Both the position numbers and the translations under genes were made by a program. Shown one piece after another: positions 42,725-51,200 of a DNA stretch of 64,000 nt. Below the pieces are notes generated by a model. The model did no database searches. It worked only from the letters and a program-made list of their open reading frames with translations, and was not told the origin of the DNA. The stretch comes from Planctomycetota bacterium. GTDB lineage: Bacteria; Planctomycetota; PUPC01; JACPCR01. Each line of letters opens with the position of its first letter. The first letter of the stretch is position 1. The stretch lies in NCBI GenBank assembly GCA_027625095.1, contig JAQBXN010000004.1:62001-126000 (forward strand), written 5' to 3'.

Positions 42725-43333
42725 TCATTTCCCTTCGTTTTCTTTCCACCATGCCTGCCACTTCTCGATGACCTCTTTCCGCTCATCTGCTGATTCATCG
42801 AGCCCGATAATTCCAAAATACTGGCGCGTGATTTTCCCCAGCGCGCGATTGGAGTCGGCCGCCAGGTCAGTGTTTGGCCCTGCGAGCACCTCAAGCAGTG
42901 CAGGTATTGCGGATGTGTCCCCGATATCGCCCAGCGTCTGGATCGATGTTTGTGTTACGAAGGGATGAGAACTGCGTACCCCCTCGATCAGAGCTGGGAC
43001 TGCAGGGCGGCCAATCTTACAAAGCTCCTGCCGGGCCTTAAACCGATCGGTCCGATTGCCCCGAAGGCTCTTTACAAGTTCCTGCACCTGCGCCTTCACC
43101 TTAATAAGGTCGCTGCCCTGTGCTTTGGCACGCAGCACGTCGTTTTCATTTTCTAGAGATTTTATCTTTTCTTTCAGCCGGGCTACTTCGTTTTCAAGCT
43201 CCTGTATTATTGCTGGCGCTTGTGCTGCATCCTCAGCAGACAGGCCGGGCTGGAAAAGTAATGCGGCGACCAGCAGGACCGGATTTATTCCGGCCAGGAT
43301 TTTTGTGGGACGATTCCTGAAGGTATCTTGCAT
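42725..43333 (-). CDS. Secreted coiled-coil plus HEAT-repeat protein
   Basis: A 202-residue protein with an N-terminal hydrophobic signal (about 12-33), a coiled coil at about 40-75 (ELENEVARLKEKIKSLENEN) and two or three HEAT repeats at about 95-165 (GRPAVPALIEGVRSSHPFV, GDTSAIPALLEVLAG). It ends with a segment containing KWQAWWKENEGK that often closes such PVC proteins. It is a likely periplasmic scaffold, and no enzymatic residues are seen. It converges with the glycosidase-like gene and is divergent from the next gene. Confidence 0.75.
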   Translation of the reverse strand: MQDTFRNRPTKILAGINPVLLVAALLFQPGLSAEDAAQAPAIIQELENEVARLKEKIKSLENENDVLRAKAQGSDLIKVKAQVQELVKSLRGNRTDRFKARQELCKIGRPAVPALIEGVRSSHPFVTQTSIQTLGDIGDTSAIPALLEVLAGPNTDLAADSNRALGKITRQYFGIIGLDESADERKEVIEKWQAWWKENEGK

Positions 43334-43505
43334 GGCTGGTGGTATAAACGAAAAGGAAATGACCTGTCAAACACATCGGATCATCTTAGGTTGGGCACAC
43401 ACCCTGTCAACAGTCTACTGTTCCTTGCGGGCGACTGATTACTGCATAGGCTTCCGGGTCATTACGACTTCCGATTTCAACATCTTATTCAGTGAATTCG
43501 CCTTC

Positions 43506-44189
43506 ATGATCAAAGCTCAATTAGCAATCATCCTCGTATCGGGACTTCTGCCTCTATCAGCCGAGGAGACAATTCCAGATTTGCAATCGACCCGGCAGAA
43601 GCTCCAAGAGGGTTCTTCTGGATATGTTCCGATGTCTGGCAGCTCCAACAAGTCCGACCTGCGAGTTCTTATCCGGACCAGCAAAGCCGTTTACAGCAAT
43701 GCTGAACCGGTGCTCGTGGACTTTCGGCTTATGAACGCGGGTTCTAAACCGGAGGCGGTCTACAACGAGCTTGGCAGGGAAGGATGGCTCGTTCTCTTCG
43801 CTCTGATAGACAGAAAGACAGGAAGGGAAGAATGGCGCTCTGATATGGCAAAGGTGGCCACTCGCCGCAAGAGCGATTCGGTTTATGCAGTGCTCTTGCC
43901 GGAATCAACGGTAGGTCATTTCTACACTCTCCGGCCAACGACCCCCTTCCCACCGGGCGATTACTACCTCCAGGCAGGTTACACAAACAGTTACGAAACC
44001 TGTTTGGCCAGCCTTCATTTTTCAGACCAGGACATCGCCAGCCTCGGCCAGAAGGCCTACGTCCGTTTGTGGACTGGCCAGGCCGTCAGCAAGCTCGTGC
44101 CCGTTACAATCACCGGACAAAAAATGATGCCCGGGCAGAAGAAGGAAACGAAGAAGAAAAAGAGTTCCTCCAACAGCAAAGGCAGGTAA
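43506..44189 (+). CDS. Small secreted beta-rich protein of unknown function
   Basis: A 227-residue protein with a signal peptide (MIKAQLAIILVSGLLPLSA) and a beta-sandwich-like body containing LRVLIRTSKAVYSNAEPVLVDF, then YTLRPTTPFPPGDYYLQAGY. These strand patterns resemble bacterial Ig-like or BsuPI-type protease-inhibitor domains. The C-terminus is a Lys/Ser tail (KKETKKKKSSS). The frame is open further upstream to 43056, but that region is the antisense of the HEAT protein gene. The ATG at 43506 starts the signal peptide. Function unknown. Confidence 0.7.
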   Translation: MIKAQLAIILVSGLLPLSAEETIPDLQSTRQKLQEGSSGYVPMSGSSNKSDLRVLIRTSKAVYSNAEPVLVDFRLMNAGSKPEAVYNELGREGWLVLFALIDRKTGREEWRSDMAKVATRRKSDSVYAVLLPESTVGHFYTLRPTTPFPPGDYYLQAGYTNSYETCLASLHFSDQDIASLGQKAYVRLWTGQAVSKLVPVTITGQKMMPGQKKETKKKKSSSNSKGR

Positions 44190-44260
44190 CGTGAGATGAG
44201 TGTCTGTGGAGGAGCCCTCTGGTCAGGTACAAAGCAACGGTCGCTCTGAGACTTCATGCC

Positions 44261-45529
44261 CTACCGCATGTAACTGTCGGCAAAATCCAGGAATCTATCC
44301 CAGTCGTAAGCAGTCACGTCATGCACACCAGATCGGATGTGATAACTGATAGTGCTGATGACCGGCTTATTCTCCTCCGGCATCTCTTCGGCGGGCATCC
44401 CGTCTTTGCCAAACAGCTTGTAGACCGGGGAAGCGTGAAAGGCGGATAAAAACTCGCCCCGTGGATCTGCCCATCGATCCTCGATTGCGCTCGCCACATA
44501 GACCGGCCTCGGGGCCATCAGGGCGATGAGCATGTGCTGGTCGAGTGGGAGTGCTGCTTCGTTGTCACTGTATTTCTTGAAATTTCCGTTGAACCAATGC
44601 GGGAACGAACTATTGATGCGGCCCACGGTCTCTCCGACCTGCCGTTTGGATAACGCCGCGCCACCACATCCCGAGTTGTTAGAAATCACCAGCGCAAACC
44701 GCTCGTCCGTTGCGCCGGCCCAGAGTGAAGTCTTTCCTAGACGTGAATGTCCCATCACTGCCACTTTTTTGCCGTCGACCTCGGCCTCATTCTCAAGGTA
44801 ATCCAACCCTCGGCTTAGCCCCCAGGCCCAGGCGCCAACGGTACCCCATTCGTCAGAGGCCGGGCTGGTTTGACCTTCCTTATAGAAAAGGGGGTGCACG
44901 CCATTTTTGAACCCATCGTGAAAATCAGGATCGATATCACCGCAGTAGATCGTTGCGAGCGCATAGCCGCGTGATATCAACTTCTCCACCTGCCATCGAC
45001 TGGCCTGAGAGCCCCTCGATCTTTCGCTGGGTTGGTTGTTCTCGTAGCCGATCTGCTTGTCGTTGGGTACCCACGATTCCGTAATCGAAATCTCTGGATC
45101 TTTGTGAATAGTGTGGTTGCCGCGGAAGTTCAGTCCAATGAAGGCAGGCGCGGGGCCTTTAGCGTCTTTGGGGATGTAAATCAACATCCGCATCTTTGCG
45201 TGTTTCTCCCTGCCCAGGAAAAAGACGTCAATTTCTTTGCGGATTGCCTTTCCATCGAGAGCGGAACGATTCTCAGAAACCACATCAAACTCCTGGCCGG
45301 CCGGTTTGCCGGGGCCGCGGCCATAAACGTGATCCTGAAAGAGTTTCAGAATTTCAGGCCGGCGCTTGACCAGCCACGCATCGGCGTCAGCAACCTTTGA
45401 ACCATCGGCCATCACAAGCGGGTCAGTCAATGTGTAAACCGGCACTTTCGATTCATCGTAATTGGCGGCATCCGCATCCATGGCTATGGCTCCGATGAGA
45501 ATAGAAATATGAGCGAGTATCGATGTCAT
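44261..45529 (-). CDS. Glucuronoyl esterase-like (CE15) hydrolase
   Basis: A 422-residue protein with a weak signal segment (MTSILAHISILIGAIAMDADA). It matches the CE15 family by YIPKDAKGPAPAFIGLNFRGNHT, the nucleophile elbow MGHSRLGKT with Ser262, SNNSGCGGAALSKR, and a C-terminal His in SGVHDVTAYDW. The canonical Glu after the serine helix is replaced by Asn. The likely acid is in AIEDRWADPRGE, as in many bacterial CE15 enzymes. CE15 enzymes cut ester bonds between lignin and glucuronoxylan or similar uronate esters. It stands alone between plus-strand genes. Confidence 0.85.
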   Translation of the reverse strand: MTSILAHISILIGAIAMDADAANYDESKVPVYTLTDPLVMADGSKVADADAWLVKRRPEILKLFQDHVYGRGPGKPAGQEFDVVSENRSALDGKAIRKEIDVFFLGREKHAKMRMLIYIPKDAKGPAPAFIGLNFRGNHTIHKDPEISITESWVPNDKQIGYENNQPSERSRGSQASRWQVEKLISRGYALATIYCGDIDPDFHDGFKNGVHPLFYKEGQTSPASDEWGTVGAWAWGLSRGLDYLENEAEVDGKKVAVMGHSRLGKTSLWAGATDERFALVISNNSGCGGAALSKRQVGETVGRINSSFPHWFNGNFKKYSDNEAALPLDQHMLIALMAPRPVYVASAIEDRWADPRGEFLSAFHASPVYKLFGKDGMPAEEMPEENKPVISTISYHIRSGVHDVTAYDWDRFLDFADSYMR

Positions 45530-45643
45530 TGGTACTGCAAGCGACGTTAGGACTCATACCGTTAAGGATCGCAGAGAATTGGAAAGAAAACATTCTGAGG
45601 ACATAGGGTTGACCGTCAACGGGGTTTCCATCTCAATTAGCCG

Positions 45644-45671
45644 TTGTTGCCCCATCTTGATTTCATATACT
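45644..45671 (+). promoter_or_regulatory. Candidate promoter of the Pro/Lys-rich membrane protein gene
   Basis: TTGTTG and TATACT are separated by 16 bases, with a five-of-six -10 match and a weak -35. The start codon is 56 bases further on, with GAGTAGAAATG as the start region. Confidence 0.3.
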
Positions 45672-45726
45672 TGCGGCCTCCAAATGAGTTGGAGAAGGAT
45701 CGGGGCTGTGTGGCAATTGAGTAGAA

Positions 45727-47733
45727 ATGTTTAGTCGAACAGAACGCCTCTATTTGTTGTATGCGGAGACTCAAGGGTTTATCAGCCCTGAGCAGGCATC
45801 GAGTGCAGAAGCGGCATTACGCTCTGCACGCGAGTCAGGACAGGAATTCCCCCCTTGGGAACTCCTCAGGGAATGGCAATACTTGAGCCCGGAACAAACG
45901 ACTGCTCTCTACAATGCCGTTGAACGAGCGGTAGACAAGTGTGAGAGGCATCCGTTGGTTGTCTCCGGCTCACCTACAGCAGAGACCACTCAATATCCAG
46001 CGGTGGGAGAACCTTTCGACGTCCCGGCCGAGCCTCACCCGGAAACGCTGGCTGTTCCTTCATTGCCACCGACACCGGCAGAAGGGACTCCCGCCATTCT
46101 GACGACCGAACTGGAGGAGCCGCCAGAACCAGACACCGTGTCGCCAATTTTCCACGACACCCCGACGCCCCTCTTTCACTACGTGACCCCTCCAGCAATC
46201 AAACCGGAGGTGAACCAACCGCTCGATATACCAGCTCTTACTCCCAGCCCTGATGGCAAACAAAAGTCGACAGAACCGGAGACGAAACCTTCGCTGACAA
46301 TTCCAAGTCTCGTGCCTCAAGAAGAGAAGCAAGAAGAATCAGATCCAAGACCAGACCCGGGACAGAAAAAGAAAACAAAAGTAAGGATAAAGAACAAGAC
46401 CAATACAAAGGTCAGAAAGAGGGGAGGGGCGAAACCGAATAGCGTCGCAAGCACGGTGGACAAAACAGTTCCCACACCAGCCGCCCTGGAAGAGCCCCCT
46501 GCCACCCCCGAACAAATCCCAACAGTAGAAACGGCACCGGCAACAGACGATTCCACAGCAGGGAAGATAAAGGCGGAGGAGGCAGAGGGCGAAGAGTTCA
46601 CTAAAGCCGAGGATACAGAGTCGTCCGAGACCAGAGAAACATCGGCGGCACCTGCGACCACTGAACCAGGAGCAACTCTGGCCGGCTCCCCGGACAAAAT
46701 GGCTGACACCAAATCAGGTGAAAAACAGTCCAAAACCTCGAAGCCAGAAACAAAGATCACTGTACGAAGCCGTACCCGTGCCGCGGAAGCCCGGTCCAAA
46801 GGGATTTCTACCGCCGTTGCTGCAGCGATAGCCGCCATCGTGGTTCTTGGAGGAGGGGCATACTTCGTTGTAATGAACTCCAATGAAGTAAAACTGCAGC
46901 GATTGAAGATGGCGAAGGCGATAAATCCCCCGAAAAGAATGGCCGAGAAAGAAGGGATAGATGCCATTTTCGGCGCTAAGAAGACCCGTGCTCCTATTGG
47001 CGGCCAAGCTGAGGTGACTACTGTACAAACGGCTGCTACAAACAATGGCAATAACAAGCAGGAAGCGACAAAAGCGGTGGATAATAAACAGCAGACTGCA
47101 GTAGCTGCGGCGACTGAACAGCAGGTTCAGGCGAATCAGCAGAGACAACAACAGCCCAATCAGGCTGGGGATTCGACAAAGCCGGCACAACAGCCCCCCG
47201 CCGAAAACGCCGCACAACTGATCAAAGAAATGAACGATTTGGCAGACTTCCTGGGGCAGGAGGACAGTATCTGGCTGGGCAATGAGACCTTCAAAGGCAA
47301 GCACGATGGCGAAAAGAACATCTTTAACATTTACACCGGTTCGCCAGTGCCAGAGGACGGGAGGATCAAAGTTGCCGGAATCTTTACAAACGCACCCGAG
47401 GGAACCGTCGGTTCTTTATTTCTACTGAGAAAACAAGGGGACAAACTCAAGGTTATAGAGCACGAGAAATTCTTCTCTGATCAAAAATTCAAGGATTACG
47501 TGACAGTGAAAGGGCTGAATTGGATAGTGAAAAAGGGTGACCTTCTCGCGCACTGGGGAATTGCCCCCGCCCGGAAGGAAGCGGATACCGCCGATGAATG
47601 TTATGTGCTCGAAAAAGAGCCAGCGAAGGATGAAGAGATCAGCTTGGCCGGCAACAAAAAATTGCCGAGGCGCCTCTATGCAATGCGAGCGGAATTTGTA
47701 GTTCCTGAAAAAAAGGAACAAGAAAAGAATTAG
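45727..47733 (+). CDS. Large Pro/Thr/Lys-rich single-pass membrane protein
   Basis: I do not recognise the full 668-residue protein. The N-terminal 70 residues contain two similar helical units (YAETQGFISPEQASSAEAAL and LREWQYLSPEQTTALY), the doubled 'xLTPEQ' pattern of small PVC regulatory domains. Residues 75-350 are Pro, Thr, Glu and Lys-rich, with a basic block (KKKTKVRIKNKTNTKVRKRG). A membrane helix lies at about 361-383, followed by a Gln/Asn-rich stretch at about 440-495. A globular C-terminal domain of about 170 residues (IFNIYTGSPVPEDGRIKVAGIF) closes it. A signalling or cell-envelope role is possible. The start has a GAGTAGAA site. Confidence 0.75.
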   Translation: MFSRTERLYLLYAETQGFISPEQASSAEAALRSARESGQEFPPWELLREWQYLSPEQTTALYNAVERAVDKCERHPLVVSGSPTAETTQYPAVGEPFDVPAEPHPETLAVPSLPPTPAEGTPAILTTELEEPPEPDTVSPIFHDTPTPLFHYVTPPAIKPEVNQPLDIPALTPSPDGKQKSTEPETKPSLTIPSLVPQEEKQEESDPRPDPGQKKKTKVRIKNKTNTKVRKRGGAKPNSVASTVDKTVPTPAALEEPPATPEQIPTVETAPATDDSTAGKIKAEEAEGEEFTKAEDTESSETRETSAAPATTEPGATLAGSPDKMADTKSGEKQSKTSKPETKITVRSRTRAAEARSKGISTAVAAAIAAIVVLGGGAYFVVMNSNEVKLQRLKMAKAINPPKRMAEKEGIDAIFGAKKTRAPIGGQAEVTTVQTAATNNGNNKQEATKAVDNKQQTAVAAATEQQVQANQQRQQQPNQAGDSTKPAQQPPAENAAQLIKEMNDLADFLGQEDSIWLGNETFKGKHDGEKNIFNIYTGSPVPEDGRIKVAGIFTNAPEGTVGSLFLLRKQGDKLKVIEHEKFFSDQKFKDYVTVKGLNWIVKKGDLLAHWGIAPARKEADTADECYVLEKEPAKDEEISLAGNKKLPRRLYAMRAEFVVPEKKEQEKN

Positions 47734-47745
47734 TGGTTCGCGGGC

Positions 47746-49797
47746 CTATCTCAATTGATTCAATAGCTCGGTTGAGCTTTCATCATCAGGACTCTCCTTG
47801 ATCGCAATACTCAGCGCTCTTTTCGCTTTATCTCTGGCGCCCGCCCGATAATACAAGTAGCCCAGCCGGGCATGCAGCTCGCCCCAACGACCCTTTATTG
47901 CATACAGTTTTTCGAGAGTTCGTGTATCCCAATACACGGCCTTTTCAAGGTAAGGCAATGCGCGCAGTTCCTGTCCCGTTGCCAGGTAATGCTCTGCGAA
48001 ATTTACGAAGGCCGGCGTGTAAACATCACGTCCTGCGAGGTCGCCTGCGTTGTGCCAGCGATCAGGTTGCGCAAGTTTGTACGCCTCTTCGGCGAGCGCC
48101 GGTCTGTTCATGTTCTCGAACAGGCGTCCGAGGCGGGTAAGCCTGCGGCTGAACGACCAGAGATTTCCAGAAACAGGTTTCTCATCTCTCCATGCGTGCA
48201 TCAACTCTTGTCTGGAATGTCCTCTGCCGAAGAGTACGCCTACTTCATCATAAGCAAGAACGTGCCATTCTTTATTACGGGCCAGTTCTCTCAGCAGCGG
48301 AGCATTAGACGAATCGGTATGTTTCAGCAGGGCATACTGCATGTCGTATTCCTCCACCAGTTCGAAGAACTTTGCCGGATATCCTCGGCTTCTCGAATAC
48401 CGACGGATCACGTCGCCGTAGACAAGAATTCGGTTATCGACAAAGACCTGCCATCCGGGGGACAGCTTCCAAATCAGATATCCGCCAAAATCAAAGTCAT
48501 TAAATAACCTGGAAGGCTTCGGCAGTTTGGACATCTCTTCAACGGTGCCCTCTGGAAAAAGCCCGGATTGAACGCCCAACCCGAACTCAAAATCCCCACG
48601 TTCACGCCGGTAGAACTTACCGCTGCAGATATCGATGATTAACACGATGGCCAGCAGGCCGACCGCAATTTGCGCCAAGTGCCGATAATGATCTTTAAAG
48701 AGGGCTCGAAGTTGTATCTGTAAGCCCTGCTTTCGATGGCCCTCTTCTTCTAAAGATTTCGAATCGCACCCGGTAGATACGCGACCTTCCATCCATGTGC
48801 CAAAATTCCTTGCAGCAATCGGGATTGCCACCAGAGCGAATAAAACCGCATTCCGCATCGCCGAGTGGAACAGATGAAAAAAAGCCACATATAGGACGAT
48901 GTCGCTGATACGAAGCTTTCTTCGGTTAAAGACGAACGTCAGCGCGGTAATGATGGAAAACGCCCAATAACAGAAACTGGTAATCGGGTGAACGGCCATC
49001 TCTGTTCCAAATGGCGGCCAAAGTTCTGTGAGGAGAAGAAAGGCAGGATCTTCAGCAGAATTCATCCAGAAATATTGGCCCCAACAGTATTTCACTCCAT
49101 CGACGCCGTAAGGAGTCAAAAATGAGATAAGGAAACAACCAGCCGCGGCACCTGAAAAATGAAACTGTCTGCCAGGTCTGTGTTCGAGACCCCTCCAAGA
49201 ATTGGGCTGCCACCCGTAAATACGCCAGAACTCCGATCCTGCGTAGATCAGGAGCAACACAATGCCAACCACCGAAACTCCATGAAAATTTGCCCAGACA
49301 AGATGCAGTGGCAGTAACGACCACAGCCAGTGTTTCCTGCCGATCAGGTCCTGCTCCAGAATGAAGATGTAAGCCGTCAGGAAAACATATGAAGCCGCAG
49401 TAGGTCGAATGTGAAACCTGAGTTGGCTGATAATTACCCCAAGAAGACATACGAATACAAGGAACGAACCGCGATAGGTTCGCGGAACGGTCAGGCATGC
49501 GATTCCAAATGCAGAAAGAATCAGAAGCGACTTCAGAATAATGAGGCCATCCAGCCCAACCCACTGGAAGGCCAGATACTGAACCGTCTGGAATCCCCAC
49601 CAGACGTTGATCCAGGGCGCGCCCTCGATAGCGAAACTGAAAACATCAACCTTCGGGATCGCCCCGTTCTCGACTATCCACCTGCCGCTTGCCAAGTGCC
49701 ACCAGACGTCAAGAGAAGCTACTTTTCGTATGCTGAATGCAAGTACAACGAGCCCAAGGAGAAGAAACTGCATGAAAGATAGTACAGCTAAAAACAA
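47746..49797 (-). CDS. Polytopic membrane protein with soluble TPR-like end (GT-C-like)
   Basis: A 683-residue protein with about ten membrane helices in the first 420 residues. It begins with SLDVWWHLASGRWIVENG and INVWWGFQTVQYLAF, the pattern of PVC membrane proteins resembling GT-C glycosyltransferases. The rest is soluble: VFVDNRILVYGD..., then helical TPR-like repeats (ALPYLEKAVYWDTR, AKRALSIAIKESPDD). No catalytic residues can be assigned. It converges with the previous plus-strand gene with a 12-base gap. It is followed upstream by an SGNH hydrolase gene on the same strand, so the two may act together on a surface glycan. Confidence 0.75.
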   Translation of the reverse strand: MFLAVLSFMQFLLLGLVVLAFSIRKVASLDVWWHLASGRWIVENGAIPKVDVFSFAIEGAPWINVWWGFQTVQYLAFQWVGLDGLIILKSLLILSAFGIACLTVPRTYRGSFLVFVCLLGVIISQLRFHIRPTAASYVFLTAYIFILEQDLIGRKHWLWSLLPLHLVWANFHGVSVVGIVLLLIYAGSEFWRIYGWQPNSWRGLEHRPGRQFHFSGAAAGCFLISFLTPYGVDGVKYCWGQYFWMNSAEDPAFLLLTELWPPFGTEMAVHPITSFCYWAFSIITALTFVFNRRKLRISDIVLYVAFFHLFHSAMRNAVLFALVAIPIAARNFGTWMEGRVSTGCDSKSLEEEGHRKQGLQIQLRALFKDHYRHLAQIAVGLLAIVLIIDICSGKFYRRERGDFEFGLGVQSGLFPEGTVEEMSKLPKPSRLFNDFDFGGYLIWKLSPGWQVFVDNRILVYGDVIRRYSRSRGYPAKFFELVEEYDMQYALLKHTDSSNAPLLRELARNKEWHVLAYDEVGVLFGRGHSRQELMHAWRDEKPVSGNLWSFSRRLTRLGRLFENMNRPALAEEAYKLAQPDRWHNAGDLAGRDVYTPAFVNFAEHYLATGQELRALPYLEKAVYWDTRTLEKLYAIKGRWGELHARLGYLYYRAGARDKAKRALSIAIKESPDDESSTELLNQLR

Positions 49798-49837
49798 TTG
49801 CCTGGGCTAATCAGTTGAATAAGAGTCTTGCACACAC

Positions 49838-51166
49838 CTAAAACCTAAAATGCCGAAGAACTTGCTCCGCAGTGCATTTGGCCACGAGGGTCGCTCCTGC
49901 CTCCGTAAAATGCACCGGATCGTAAAAGTATTCCTCATCGTGGGGGATAGAGTTACTCAGGTCATAGCACGGAATGTCGAGCTCGGCGCAACACTTAACC
50001 AGCGACTGATTAAAAAGACTTAACATCCTCCAATACGTGGCTGCCGATATCTTCAGGCCACCTTGACGGATAAAGAAGGTTTGGCCAACAATGTTTTCCC
50101 AGCGCTCGGAATCATCAAATAACATCGGCTGAGTCATAAACAGTATCTGGCATCCTAGTTCTCTGCCGTTCTTAATAAGTGTTCCAATGTTAGTCTTAAA
50201 TTTTTCAAGGGAAGGAAGCATCTGCCGCAGATCTTCTGGCAATGGTGTGAACTCTTCTGGGGTCGCTACAGTGTGATTTCCATTCGAGTGGAACACTCCA
50301 CCCACTGCAACCTCATCAAAAATTACCTGTTTCCACTGACGTGCGAGGTGGAAAGTACGAAGTCTATCCCAAGGATGCTCCCACTTTTGTGGCGTAACTC
50401 TCATATTGTCGTAATAGCCACTCTTTGCCTTTTCATCCAGAGACAGCGCCAGGTCATTGATACCCACAAGGAATATTAATGCGCTTGGTCTTACTTTCTT
50501 AACAATCGCATCCATCACCGTTAAGTGGCCCCGTGTGGAGTGGCCATCAAATCCGGCGTTGCCCACCCACAGCGATTTACGTTCAGTCTTCAGATGTTCC
50601 TGGAGCAGATGAGGCCAAGTCTTCTTGTCGTCAAGGTATAAACAATGGGTGGTGCTTCCACCGATCGTCAAGATAGTAAATGTTTGAGCCCAGTTCAGGG
50701 GAATCGGGTCTCCCCGCAGGCCCCATTCATTTGTTGAATGACGTGAATACGATGAAATGCCGCGGAGTGGAATTTTCCCTCGGACCTCCCGGACATTCGG
50801 GATCGTCGGAAGAAGCGGAAGGAACATTGGCGTCGGTGACAGTTTTCTGACGGTCAATTCCAGAAAGGCGAAACTCAAGAGGATTGAGCACAGCAGAATT
50901 GACATTCTCAACAGATTCCTCCTCCTAAAGATGCCTCGCTTCACCCAGCAGATGGACGCAAGCAGGTAGATGCAGAGGGCATAAATAACCCCCTTGTTGT
51001 CTAGAATATAAGGATGAAGGAATTGAGGACTTACGTAAGGACGAAGGAGCATGAACAGGATTAAGAATATTCCTCCGCCGCCTATCCATAGGAAGATCTT
51101 TCGAGTTTTCGAGAGCTCACAAATATTCACGTTAGCTTGTTTACAAAGCTCGTCCTGGTAGCTCAT
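49838..51166 (-). CDS. Membrane-attached SGNH/GDSL-like hydrolase
   Basis: A 442-residue protein with about three membrane helices in the first 115 residues, then an SGNH hydrolase domain: block I IGGSTTH (Ser as nucleophile), block II VGNAGFDG, block III VGINDL and block V DPVHFTEAG (Asp and His). Such membrane-tethered SGNH proteins often add or remove acetyl groups on exported polysaccharide. The frame is open to 51304, but the ATG at 51166 (MSYQDELCKQ) is preferred because the longer N-terminus crosses into the end of the next gene. It probably forms a unit with the downstream GT-C-like gene. Confidence 0.82.
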   Translation of the reverse strand: MSYQDELCKQANVNICELSKTRKIFLWIGGGGIFLILFMLLRPYVSPQFLHPYILDNKGVIYALCIYLLASICWVKRGIFRRRNLLRMSILLCSILLSFAFLELTVRKLSPTPMFLPLLPTIPNVREVRGKIPLRGISSYSRHSTNEWGLRGDPIPLNWAQTFTILTIGGSTTHCLYLDDKKTWPHLLQEHLKTERKSLWVGNAGFDGHSTRGHLTVMDAIVKKVRPSALIFLVGINDLALSLDEKAKSGYYDNMRVTPQKWEHPWDRLRTFHLARQWKQVIFDEVAVGGVFHSNGNHTVATPEEFTPLPEDLRQMLPSLEKFKTNIGTLIKNGRELGCQILFMTQPMLFDDSERWENIVGQTFFIRQGGLKISAATYWRMLSLFNQSLVKCCAELDIPCYDLSNSIPHDEEYFYDPVHFTEAGATLVAKCTAEQVLRHFRF

Positions 51167-51200
51167 AATTGTGCTGCTGGACACAATTTTCCGGTAAGAA

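Noticed and set aside
43056..43505. Upstream 150-codon extension of the small secreted protein
   Set aside because: This part is the antisense of the HEAT protein gene. The signal peptide begins at the ATG at 43506.
46317..47057. 246-codon minus-strand frame opposite the Pro/Lys-rich protein
   Set aside because: The Phe/Ser/Val-rich product arises from reading Lys/Glu/Thr-rich codons in reverse; no start context.
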